Source: Desulfoluna spongiiphila (lineage in GTDB: Bacteria > Desulfobacterota > Desulfobacteria > Desulfobacterales > Desulfolunaceae). Taken from it: a DNA stretch of 64,000 nucleotides. Numbering within the stretch: position 1 is the stretch's first letter; the number at the start of each line of letters is the position of its first letter. Shown here piece by piece: positions 19,218-27,475 of the stretch. The DNA is taken from contig NZ_FMUX01000006.1 in NCBI RefSeq assembly GCF_900101345.1, positions 186,001 to 250,000 of the forward strand, written 5' to 3'. The notes under the pieces were generated by a model. It ran no database searches. It saw only the letters and a list, made by a program, of their open reading frames with translations, and was not told the DNA's origin. The position numbers and the translations under genes are program-made.

Positions 19218-19625
19218 ATGGATGTGAAATTGAGATTTGACGTGCCCTGTTTTTTCATGTTTGCAGGCGTGTTTCTGGTAGAGCTTTTCATTGCCCTGTT
19301 TGTCCGGGATACCTTTATACGTCCCTTTGTGGGCGATGTACTGGTGGTGGTTCTTCTCTATCTGTTTTTCCGGGCGTTTCTGGTGTGCGGTAAGGCGAAA
19401 CTGGTTGCCGGGGTGCTGCTCTTTGCCTGGGCCGTGGAGGTGGGCCAGTACATGAACCTGGTGGCTGTACTCGGCCTTCAGGATTGCAAGGTGGCGCGGG
19501 TTGTCATCGGGTCGACATTTGATGTGATGGATTTGTTTGCTTATACGGTGGGGGCAGGGGTGTTGATGATTCCTGAGGTGGTGGGGGTGGTGCGTCATAC
19601 CGGTTCAAACTTGAACCGCCCGTAG
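19218..19625 (+). CDS. DUF2809 family membrane protein
   Basis: A 135-residue protein of four to five hydrophobic helices. The pattern 'FFMFAGVFLVELFIALFV' then 'FIRPFVGDVLVVVLLYLFFR' and 'AWAVEVGQYMNLV' is the DUF2809 (YjgA-like small membrane protein) signature; function is unknown in the family. The ATG at 19218 gives the family-like N-terminus, although its ribosome site is weak and an ATG at 19182 is an alternative. It converges with the sulfatase gene and shares a hairpin with it. Confidence 0.75.
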   Translation: MDVKLRFDVPCFFMFAGVFLVELFIALFVRDTFIRPFVGDVLVVVLLYLFFRAFLVCGKAKLVAGVLLFAWAVEVGQYMNLVAVLGLQDCKVARVVIGSTFDVMDLFAYTVGAGVLMIPEVVGVVRHTGSNLNRP

Positions 19626-19737
19626 ATTCGTTGGCACTTCATGTGGCGTCTTTGCCAGGCCTTGTTGTCGTCGACAGCAAAACCGGCAGAAAGGGGACTG
19701 ATCGGCCTGGCTATACCCATGTCCCATGGGGAAGAAG

Positions 19738-19768
19738 CCTGCCACAAACAAGGGGTGTTTGTGGCAGG
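19738..19768. terminator. Strong hairpin between convergent genes
   Basis: CCTGCCACAAACA (19738-19750) pairs perfectly with TGTTTGTGGCAGG (19756-19768), loop AGGGG. There is no long T-run, but the 13-bp stem between two converging stop codons suggests a shared terminator. Confidence 0.7.
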
Positions 19769-19786
19769 CAGGGATAACTGGGGGAG

Positions 19787-21472
19787 CTATTTTTTCTGGG
19801 GCAGCCCCAGCATAAATATTTCGACGATTTTTTTGCTCTCGGGCCTTAAGTTTTCAATCCCTTTGTATGGAATGTCAAAAACGGGGGGCCTGTCCGGGTA
19901 CTTTTGTTTAAAGGCCATGTGGCGCTTAACCATGCCGGCGAACTGGCCACCTGCCCATGGGCCGTATTTAATGGCATCAATGGGATTCTGCTCCCGTGAA
20001 TCACGATAAAGATCGAAAATATTGGCTCTGATGGGATTATCTCCCGGGTTGGGGATGTGCATTTTGTACTTGTTCTTAACCACCGATTTCAACACGGGGC
20101 CTTCATAAATGTGGACGTAGTCACGTCGACCGTGGCTTTCACCCAACAGCAACACCCCGCTCTGGTCCACCCCATCGATGACCCTGTCCCTTGGCACGCC
20201 TTCCATGGCATTGCCCAGGCGGGCAAATGTCGTAAACAGGTCGCTGACATGGATAATGTCTTCGGCAAAACTTCCTGCTTCAATCACCCCTTTCCATTTG
20301 GCCCAGGCATTTACGCGTACGCCCCCTTCCAGATGGTCGGTTTTTCCGCCGCGATAGATACGGTCACTCTGTCCGGTGGGGCCCTGGTACTGGAGGAAGG
20401 GCCCGTTGTCGCCCATGACGATGATGACGGTATTTTCGGCAATACCCAGGGTATCCACTTCGCGGACAATGTCGCCGATCCACTCATCGACCTCCACAAG
20501 GATGTCCGCCATGGTGCCGCCGTTGAGGGTGTTGTATTCGCTTCGAAACTCCTGAACAAATGAAAGGGGGAAGAGGGGCCAGTAATTAAGGAAAAAGGGC
20601 TTGTCCTGCCTGGCCAGGGTGCGAAGTTGGGACAAGGCATGTTTCTGGTAGCGCTCGTTCATCTCGCGGTATTTTTTCTGGGTCCAGGCTTCACCGGGTT
20701 TCATTTCGACTTCATAGAGTTTCCCATTTCGCAGTTCCACACCGGTTACCATGTGGGCAGGGTCCGGGACAAACTGCTTGTCCAGAGTAAACGTCTGCTT
20801 CTGCCTGCTTGGGTCAACGCCGCGGATAATATCGGCCGTTTCCATCTCCCTGCCCATAATGGCGAGCTGTCCCTGTTGATGGATGGGAAATTCGGCATGC
20901 ATGAACCCCTGGTTGCTGGCGTATGCCTGCTCGATATCACCCAAGTGCCATTTGCCCACATGGGAGGTGAAATACCCCGCATCCTTTAATACTTCAGCAA
21001 TGGTTACTTCTTCGGCGTTCAATCCATCCCCTGCAAGGGTGGCCTTGGCCTCGGTAGTCCCGGTCCGTGTGGGGTAGCGACCGGTCATCATGGCGACGCG
21101 AGTCGGGGTACAGGAAGGTTCTGTGTACATTCTCTGGAGGCTCATCCCTTCCTTTGCCAGCTTTGACATATGGGGCGTTTTGTACCCGCGAATGACACTG
21201 AGTTCATCCATGCCGATTTCGCCAAAGCCCACATCATCAAGCAGGATGTAAACGATATTGGGCGGCTTGCCGCCGTTTTTTTTGCGGAGGTCTGCAAGTT
21301 TTTTCTCAATGGCCTTGTCGTCTTCGGCCCATTGTTCCCCGTTTTGTGCTTCCAGAATGGCATATTCCGCGTCGTGGATGATTTTTTTCCCTTTTTTCGA
21401 TCCAGCAGAAGCCACCCCGGCAATAAGACACGACATGAGGATGGCAATCGTCACGATCATGAATCTGTTCAT
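19787..21472 (-). CDS. Periplasmic sulfatase (formylglycine, Cys type)
   Basis: A 561-residue type I sulfatase that hydrolyses sulfate esters. The start at 21472 has AGGAGAAAG upstream and opens a signal peptide (residues 1-23, 'GVASAG'). Metal-binding 'LLDDVGFGEIG' is at about 78-88 and the modification motif C-T-P-T-R begins at Cys121, the residue converted to formylglycine. 'SHVGKWHLGD' and 'VIIVMGDNGPF' provide further metal and sulfate ligands. An extra charged segment (about 25-70) precedes the core. No formylglycine-generating enzyme or anaerobic maturase is in the window. Substrate unknown; a second, only distantly similar sulfatase lies 6 kb away. Confidence 0.92.
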   Translation of the reverse strand: MNRFMIVTIAILMSCLIAGVASAGSKKGKKIIHDAEYAILEAQNGEQWAEDDKAIEKKLADLRKKNGGKPPNIVYILLDDVGFGEIGMDELSVIRGYKTPHMSKLAKEGMSLQRMYTEPSCTPTRVAMMTGRYPTRTGTTEAKATLAGDGLNAEEVTIAEVLKDAGYFTSHVGKWHLGDIEQAYASNQGFMHAEFPIHQQGQLAIMGREMETADIIRGVDPSRQKQTFTLDKQFVPDPAHMVTGVELRNGKLYEVEMKPGEAWTQKKYREMNERYQKHALSQLRTLARQDKPFFLNYWPLFPLSFVQEFRSEYNTLNGGTMADILVEVDEWIGDIVREVDTLGIAENTVIIVMGDNGPFLQYQGPTGQSDRIYRGGKTDHLEGGVRVNAWAKWKGVIEAGSFAEDIIHVSDLFTTFARLGNAMEGVPRDRVIDGVDQSGVLLLGESHGRRDYVHIYEGPVLKSVVKNKYKMHIPNPGDNPIRANIFDLYRDSREQNPIDAIKYGPWAGGQFAGMVKRHMAFKQKYPDRPPVFDIPYKGIENLRPESKKIVEIFMLGLPQKK

Positions 21473-21547
21473 GGCCTTTCTCCTGTAAATTAATAAAGGA
21501 TGGAATACGGTTAATGACTCACTGCAGAACATAGTGAATGGCTTGGC

Positions 21548-21685
21548 CTGGATATTTCATGAGAAAACGGCCTGATAAACACATTGAGGTGCTGTTGGGG
21601 TTCAGTATGTCGAAAAAATCAGGCATTCCAAAAATGCAAAACGTAATTCACGGTTTTCTGAGTGATTTTCTATCCCTCCCGGCGA
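21548..21685. repeat. Copy of the ATATTTCATGAGAAAAC / ATGCAAAATGTA repeat
   Basis: GATATTTCATGAGAAAAC (21550 region) and AAAAATGCAAAACGTAA with TCACGGTTTTCTG (21630-21660) match the copies at 17312-17440 and 18085-18150. It lies 75 bp upstream of the sulfatase start, where that gene's promoter is expected. Confidence 0.6.
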
Positions 21686-22000
21686 TCCGGGCTATGGATG
21701 ATATGAAAAGCTGGGATGTCAACCTTGTGTGATCGTTGGTGCGATTTTTTGATTTTGAAACGGTTTTTAGAAAGCGATTGCTATTGCTGCGGTATGATCC
21801 GGACCGAATTCGCTAACTGCGAACTGCGGAGACGAGGTTGTCGTGGCATGAAGAAGTGGTCGTGAGTTGATGGTGGGGGTGTAAAAGGTGGCTGACGTGC
21901 GTTCGGTGTCGGATGCATGTTGTGCGACAACGTCTTGTAATTAAACAGATACAGGCTACCATATCACGCCGGAAATCAAAACCCTTTTTGGGATTTGGTG

Positions 22001-23302
22001 GGGACAGGCTCTTTATCCACTTTTTATTCTGGACGATCTGTATTCACCTGTGAGATAGTCGGTGAAATATACTAACATATCAATATCCATTGTAAATCTG
22101 TTCATGTAAAACACATCATGACATTCTGTCACACAGAGCCTGGGAGGAAAGTGCTATGCCACGTGTTCCCCGTATGGTTGTCACGGATTCAGGACAAAAA
22201 GCAGCATACCATGTGATCAGCCGGACTGCCTTGGACGGATTGCCGTTCGGAGAGGTGGAAAAGGATGAGTTGATGCGTATTATTCGTCGCTTTTCATCCG
22301 TTTACGCCGTCGATGTGCATGGGTTTGCCGTGATGGGAAATCATTTTCATCTTCTCGTGGAGGTGAGCCCGTGCGATTTGGTTTCGGATGAGGACGTCCG
22401 GCGGCGATTCAGCCTTCTTTACGGGGCGGGAACAGAGTTTCCGGAAGGTTTACTGGATGATTACCGTGATCGTTTTTGCAGCCTTTCCGCCTACGTGAAA
22501 GATATCAAGCAAACGTTTTCCTGTTTCTTCAACAAGCGGAAAAAGCGAAAGGGAACCCTCTGGGGTGAGCGCTTTAAAAGTGTGATTGTCCAGCATGGAG
22601 GGACCCTGATACATTGCCTCGCATACATAGATCTCAATGCGGTGCGTGCCGGGATCGTTGCGCGGCCGGAGGACTATCGCTGGTGCTCCATGGGGTATCA
22701 TGTTCAAAATGGTAACAGAGACGGCTTTCTTTCACTGGATTTTGGGCTGCCGGATACCTGTTCGGATCACGGGGCGCGTCTTCGAAATTATCGGGAATTT
22801 TTATACCATGCGGGTGCGATAGAGAAGAAGGGCAAGGCAAGCATACCTGAAACAGTTCTGGACGAGGAGCGTTCCCAAGGGTTCGAGGTGTCTCGAATAA
22901 CGCTGCTCAGACAACGGTCCCGATACTTTACGGATTCCGGAATTATTGGCTCTCGGGCCTTTGTCGAAACGACCTATGGCGGGTTTAAGGCGAAATGCCG
23001 ATCATCTCGGGATAAAATTCCCAAACGTGTCAAGGGCTTTGACGGTATGTACTCTTTGAGACGACTGGCAAATGCCTGAAAAAAGCGATAGTGGTTTGTG
23101 AGATGTCAGGTGAAATTCTGGGATGCGGGGGTGACGTGCGTCCCTATGTATGTTTTCGTAGCGTTGGTTCATGTGTTTTATTACCTGTATTTATTCTGCT
23201 GCATCCTTGCCTGTAAAATAATTCCTAAAAATTAGTTGTGTACGCCTGGTGGCATCTTTTCTGGTGAGGTGCGTGTTCTGGCAAACAGAAAGAGCCTGTC
23301 CC
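22001..23302 (+). mobile_element. RAYT transposase unit with flanking inverted REP-like sequences
   Basis: The transposase gene is bracketed by a perfect 14-bp inverted pair: GGGACAGGCTCTTT at 22001-22014 and AAAGAGCCTGTCCC at 23289-23302. Related sequences occur at 26127-26140 and 26211-26225. RAYT genes are known to be flanked by the REP sequences they act on, so this pair is the likely cognate REP. Confidence 0.7.
22156..23079 (+). CDS. REP-associated tyrosine transposase (Y1/IS200-like)
   Basis: A 307-residue HUH-superfamily transposase. The metal-binding HUH motif is His63-Phe-His65 in 'GNHFHLLVEV' and the catalytic Tyr is Tyr157 in 'LAYIDLNAVRAGI'; 'GTLWGERFKSVIV' is also typical of the RAYT branch. 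The N-terminal 'MPRVPRMV' matches domesticated RAYT proteins rather than classical IS200. The ATG at 22156 has a GGAGGAAA site. The C-terminal extension (about 230-307) is basic and probably DNA-binding. These proteins nick and join REP hairpins; most exist as single copies and are kept as host genes. The frame is intact. Confidence 0.9.
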   Translation: MPRVPRMVVTDSGQKAAYHVISRTALDGLPFGEVEKDELMRIIRRFSSVYAVDVHGFAVMGNHFHLLVEVSPCDLVSDEDVRRRFSLLYGAGTEFPEGLLDDYRDRFCSLSAYVKDIKQTFSCFFNKRKKRKGTLWGERFKSVIVQHGGTLIHCLAYIDLNAVRAGIVARPEDYRWCSMGYHVQNGNRDGFLSLDFGLPDTCSDHGARLRNYREFLYHAGAIEKKGKASIPETVLDEERSQGFEVSRITLLRQRSRYFTDSGIIGSRAFVETTYGGFKAKCRSSRDKIPKRVKGFDGMYSLRRLANA

Positions 23303-24012
23303 TTCTTGGGAACGTGTTTCGTTTGCTTTGATACAGATTTGGCTGTATCAGCCCCTCCTGAGACAGGTCCGGGCTGTATTGTAAATGAGCTTTAAAGTGG
23401 AAAAGTAAGTGCGTGGGGCGGTGCCGGCTTTACGTGGTGTTGGGTTGTTTTGTTTGGGCATTAAATCATTTTTTCTGTTTACCCAGGGTGTTAGGGGCTG
23501 CTTTTTTGTTGTTTGCTACGAAGGAACCTTCAGATTCAGGGCTTTTCGGTTTTTCGGCACCAAGGGTTGGCACGATTTTTGGAAAGGAGAGAAACGCAGG
23601 CCAACACATGCTGTCCAGGAGATACGAAAGCGGTGCCCCGTTGGGGACACGCGACAAGAGTTTTCGATGCACCCCATGGGATTGTTGCTGCATCGTGGAT
23701 GATTGAGATCTCCTTCTGTGTTGTTTTTTTCCATAGGTCTGACGAGACCTTCAGTTTTTGTATTGAGTTGCTGCAAGGGCATCCAGAAGGGGGATGCAAG
23801 TGCGTTTGCTGGCTCAGTATGGTCACAATGATTGTTGGAGATTCCTTGCATGGTTCTTACATGAACTACACGCTGTGTGCGTGTTGAGTGAGCGCTGATC
23901 AAAGGTAAAAGGGAAGATGTATTCTCCCTGTTTCTGGTTGTGCTGCCATCCTTTGTGTTTATTCAGTAACGATGTTGCTGCTGACATTTCTTTTGAAGGA
24001 AATTTTGATACG
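23303..24012. other. Intergenic region without a supportable gene
   Basis: About 700 bp between the transposase unit and the next chemoreceptor. Several overlapping open frames of about 97-128 codons exist but none has a clear start site or family resemblance. A T-rich composition and GCATCGTGGATGATTGAGAT-like text give no known signal. Confidence 0.4.
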
Positions 24013-26019
24013 ATGACTATTTTTAAGACAATGACACTCCGATCCAAACTTATCTTGGGGTTTGCGACTATATTGATCCTGCTCGTTTTTACTTCATTGC
24101 TGGGTATTTCCAAATTGAGCTCCTCCTCCCAGGGGTTTACGAGTTACCGTGACATGGCTCGCGATACCAACCTGTCGGGACGCATTCAAGCCAATATGCT
24201 CATGGCTCGTATGAGTGTGAAAGGATACCTTATCAACGGAAACGAATCCGACAGAGAAGAGTTTCAGAAATATTACGAAAAAATGTACGCCTTTCTTGAA
24301 AGGGCGGGAAAGGATATCGAGCACCCCGATCGTGCAGCGAAAATTGATCAAATTGAAGAGGATGTGATCCGATACCGCCAGGCGTTTGAAGAGGTTGTTT
24401 CGTTGACCGAACAATACGATCACCTAAAGCAAGACTCCCTGGATGTTTATGGCCCGAGGCTGGAAGCCCTCCTTTCTGACGTTATGGGTTCTTCTGAACG
24501 AAGCAATGAGACAACAACCCTTTATAATGCGGGCAATGCCATGAAGCACTTGCTGGCAGCCAAAGTGTATGAGACCCAGTTTTTTATCAGCCATTCCAGT
24601 AGCGATGCCCGGAAGGTCACGGCGGAATTTGAATCCATGCAGGAGGACCTGAATCGCCTGGCGCAAACCATGGCAAGTGGCACTCAACAAGAGGCCCTGG
24701 CCAACATCCGGGGGAGCCTTGAAAAATATATGGAAGGCCATGCCCGAGCACAGGCGGTGCAGGAAAAACGGGACAAAATCGTAACTGGAGTGCTGGACCG
24801 TATCGGGCCTTCAGTGGCTTCATTGATTGAGGAGATCAAGCTTGATATCAAGGGGGTTCAAGACCAGATCGGGCCAAGGCTCCAGGCGTCGAACCTTAAG
24901 GGACAGAAATTTATTGCCCTTCTGAGCCTTGCCGCACTTCTTGTGGGGATAATCGTCGTGTTTTTCTTGACCCGAAGTGTCCTTTCACAGCTTGGTTGCG
25001 ATCCCGCTCAGATTGCCGAGGTGGCCCACAGCATTGCCAATGGCGATTTGCTGGTCGAGTTTCACCGGAACGGCAAGCACGAAATCCAAGGGGTTTACAA
25101 AGACATGGAGACCATGGCCGTAAGCCTGCGTGAGCTGTTTACCGATATCAATTCAGGGGTTCATACCCTGACCACTTCCGCCTCTGAGTTGACCGATATT
25201 TCTTCCCAAATGGTTTCTGGCTCCGCTCAGACCTCAGACCGGTCCAATACGGTGGCTGCGGCTGCAGAAGAGATGAACGTCAATATCACGTCGGTTTCGG
25301 CAGCCACGGAGCAGGCTTCTTCCAATATCAACATGGTTGCTGCAGCCCTTGAAGAGATGACAAGCACAATCAATGAAATTGCTCAGAACACCTCAACGGC
25401 CAGGAATATCAACGACGAGGCCGTGGCCCTCTCAAAACATGCGTCATCAAAGATAGATACGCTGGGTAAATCCGCCAATGAAATAAGCAAAGTAACCGAG
25501 GCTATCAACGAAATTTCCCAGCAGACAAACCTTCTGGCATTGAATGCCACCATTGAGGCCGCACGGGCCGGAGAGGCCGGTAAGGGCTTTTCTGTGGTTG
25601 CCAGTGAGATCAAGGCGCTGGCGATACAGACCTCGGATGCCACCCTTGAAATCAAGGGACAGGTTGATGGTATTCAAGGTGCCACTGCAGACGCCATTCA
25701 TGAGATCCAGAGCATTTCCGATATTATAGATCAGCTCAACGAGCTGGTCACAACCATCGCCTCTTCCATCGAAGAGCAGTCCGTTACAAGCAAAGAAATT
25801 GCGGATAACATTGCCCAGGCCTCCATGGGGACCGAAGAGATCACGGTCAGTATGTCCCAGAGTGCTACGGTTTCGGGGGAAATTGCCCATGACATCAGCG
25901 AGGTAGACCAGGCAGCAACAGAGATGCTGAACTCCAGTACCCTTGTGGGCAGTAACGTCGATACATTAAAGGATCTGGCAGATCATCTTGAGGGCAAGGT
26001 GTCAGCTGTCAGGTTCTAA
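24013..26019 (+). CDS. Methyl-accepting chemotaxis protein with long helical sensor
   Basis: A 668-residue chemoreceptor; start 24013 follows GAAGGAAA. Helix 1 (about 14-36) and helix 2 (about 297-318, 'LLVGIIVVFFLTRSV') enclose a ~260-residue, strongly helical periplasmic domain without Cache features. Its size fits the helical bimodular (HBM) class, known to bind organic acids, but I assign this only tentatively. A HAMP segment ('AHSIANGDLLVEF') and the signalling tip '[18 protein letters not shown]' follow. The gene stands alone, with a hairpin after the stop. Confidence 0.92.
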   Translation: MTIFKTMTLRSKLILGFATILILLVFTSLLGISKLSSSSQGFTSYRDMARDTNLSGRIQANMLMARMSVKGYLINGNESDREEFQKYYEKMYAFLERAGKDIEHPDRAAKIDQIEEDVIRYRQAFEEVVSLTEQYDHLKQDSLDVYGPRLEALLSDVMGSSERSNETTTLYNAGNAMKHLLAAKVYETQFFISHSSSDARKVTAEFESMQEDLNRLAQTMASGTQQEALANIRGSLEKYMEGHARAQAVQEKRDKIVTGVLDRIGPSVASLIEEIKLDIKGVQDQIGPRLQASNLKGQKFIALLSLAALLVGIIVVFFLTRSVLSQLGCDPAQIAEVAHSIANGDLLVEFHRNGKHEIQGVYKDMETMAVSLRELFTDINSGVHTLTTSASELTDISSQMVSGSAQTSDRSNTVAAAAEEMNVNITSVSAATEQASSNINMVAAALEEMTSTINEIAQNTSTARNINDEAVALSKHASSKIDTLGKSANEISKVTEAINEISQQTNLLALNATIEAARAGEAGKGFSVVASEIKALAIQTSDATLEIKGQVDGIQGATADAIHEIQSISDIIDQLNELVTTIASSIEEQSVTSKEIADNIAQASMGTEEITVSMSQSATVSGEIAHDISEVDQAATEMLNSSTLVGSNVDTLKDLADHLEGKVSAVRF

Positions 26020-26026
26020 GGTTTTG

Positions 26027-26071
26027 AGCCGGGAGTCCGGGGTTTCACCGCCCCGTCTGGTTTCTCCGGCT
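26027..26071 (+). terminator. Possible terminator hairpin after the chemoreceptor
   Basis: AGCCGG (26027-26032) pairs with CCGGCT (26066-26071), and CGGGG/CCCCG pair inside. Only a mixed T-rich tail follows, so the call rests on stem and position. Confidence 0.4.
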
Positions 26072-26126
26072 TGGGTCTTATGGATTTTGGAGGGGGGGGC
26101 GGGAGGGGCAGTTTTATCTGGGTTTT

Positions 26127-26235
26127 AAGAGCCTGTCCCCCCCCCCTAAATTCGACTGACCAAGATTTATCGCCGAATCAATTCTATTCATCTTCGAGGG
26201 ATCACAACATAAAGAACCTGTCCCCTTTCGAATTC
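26127..26235. repeat. Pair of direct REP-like units (AAGAGCCTGTCCCC)
   Basis: AAGAGCCTGTCCCC (26127-26140) and AAAGAACCTGTCCCC (26211-26225) are each followed within about 10 bp by AATTCGACT. They match the inverted pair around the RAYT gene and look like REP copies in direct orientation. Confidence 0.6.
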
Positions 26236-26264
26236 GACTTTCGGTGTCTTTTTTTTCGTCGTTT

Positions 26265-26612
26265 TTACTCCGTGCTGATACCGATGATTTCTATGATTGT
26301 TCCGCGCATGTGGATGCTTGATATGTCAGTTCTTTTCCGGGCCGTAATCTTTACCTTGAGCCCGTCTTTTTGAAATGGGGCCGGGAGGTTGATCGGGTCG
26401 TATGTGTGTCCGTCGTTTCCTTCAATGGCAAAGAATCCCCCTTCCAGGCCCGTAAAAACCACCTTGCCGTGAATATCAAATTCATGGTGTCCCTGGGTGC
26501 TTTCGGAAATGGCGGGGGCCGCAGGCTCAGGTGACCCTGAATTTCCCGCACACCCCATAAGGGTCGCCACACCAAAAAGAGTCATGAACAGTAGTCGGGT
26601 GAGATGCGTCAT
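26265..26612 (-). CDS. Small lipoprotein
   Basis: A 115-residue secreted lipoprotein. The signal peptide ends in the lipobox L-M-G-C (Cys20 or 21), so it is lipid-anchored. The mature part begins with a Ser/Pro/Ala linker and continues as alternating strands ('FDIHGKVVFTGLEGGFFAIEGNDG', 'LKVKITARKR', 'GTIIEIIGI'), suggesting a small OB-like or beta-barrel fold. I recognise no named family. RBS GGAGG precedes the start. It is not obviously linked to neighbours. Confidence 0.75.
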   Translation of the reverse strand: MTHLTRLLFMTLFGVATLMGCAGNSGSPEPAAPAISESTQGHHEFDIHGKVVFTGLEGGFFAIEGNDGHTYDPINLPAPFQKDGLKVKITARKRTDISSIHMRGTIIEIIGISTE

Positions 26613-27073
26613 GGTGACCTCCTGTGGAACAGCAGAGACGTTGCAGGTTGCTCAAAGATTTAAATATACAAGGGGATTGGCTCTGTGATCAATGGCTTTG
26701 TTGCCGCCGCTGATGGTGACTCAGCAATTCATGGATGATGTCTGTATAATGTCGCTGCTGCGTGGGCTTCTATTTGATTTTCTTGACAAAACCAATGCGT
26801 GGCCTTAAGGTTGTCCAATAGGCCCCAGGTACTTCTATCGATGCCTTGCTCTCTTCTGCAACACCCCCCCGGGTCACTCTCAATTAAGAATACGAAAAAT
26901 GATTAAGGCCTGAAGACAGCTGCTTATGATGCCGGTGCCGCCAGGTGTTCGTCCGGCGCGGCTATGTGTCCTGGGCTAAACGTCTCGCACAGCCTTACGG
27001 TCTTTTTACTTTTTCTTGAGACCACCCCATCAATTTCAATATATTCACTAACGACGGTAAGGAGGCACAGCAC
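26613..27073. other. Intergenic region
   Basis: About 460 bp upstream of the DUF4345-sulfatase pair. It contains a C-run and a TTCTTGAG/A-T rich segment near 27000-27050 that may hold the promoter, but no box is clear enough to call and no gene is visible. Confidence 0.35.
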
Positions 27074-27475
27074 ATGAACAGCGCACAGATCTTCTTGCTT
27101 GTGGCCGCAGCGGGTCTGACCCCCATTGCTCTGTCCTATGGGTTCAATCCCCAGGCCAGCCTGAAATTTCTTTTTAATATCACGGTCCAGGACGTGAACC
27201 TGGCGCATATTTTTCGTGCCGTTATGGGGCTCTACGGGGCCTTTGTCGTTTTTTGGGTCATCGGGGCCCGCAACAGCGCATTGACCCGCCCAGCTCTTTA
27301 CAGCCTTGTGGCCTTTATGTCCGGGTTGGCTCTGGGCAGGGCGTTGAGCCTTGTGGTGGACGGCATGCCTCACTGGTTGCTGTTTCTCTATATGGTTCTT
27401 GAACTGGGCTTTTCTGCTGTCGGCATCATGATGCTGAAACAACTGAATACGATGGAGGCGGTCGATGAAAATTAA
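27074..27475 (+). CDS. DUF4345 family membrane protein
   Basis: A 133-residue protein with four hydrophobic helices. 'NITVQDVNLAHIFRAVMGLYGAFVVFW' and 'SGLALGRALSLVVDGMP' are the characteristic segments of DUF4345 proteins, whose function is unknown. AAGGAGG lies at good distance from the ATG. Its last 11 bases overlap the start of the sulfatase gene, so the two are translated together; this links an uncharacterised membrane protein with sulfate-ester degradation. Confidence 0.85.
   Translation: MNSAQIFLLVAAAGLTPIALSYGFNPQASLKFLFNITVQDVNLAHIFRAVMGLYGAFVVFWVIGARNSALTRPALYSLVAFMSGLALGRALSLVVDGMPHWLLFLYMVLELGFSAVGIMMLKQLNTMEAVDEN

Noticed and set aside
23409..23887. Several overlapping frames after the transposase
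   Set aside because: Four frames are open at once on both strands with no start signal or motif; treated as non-coding.
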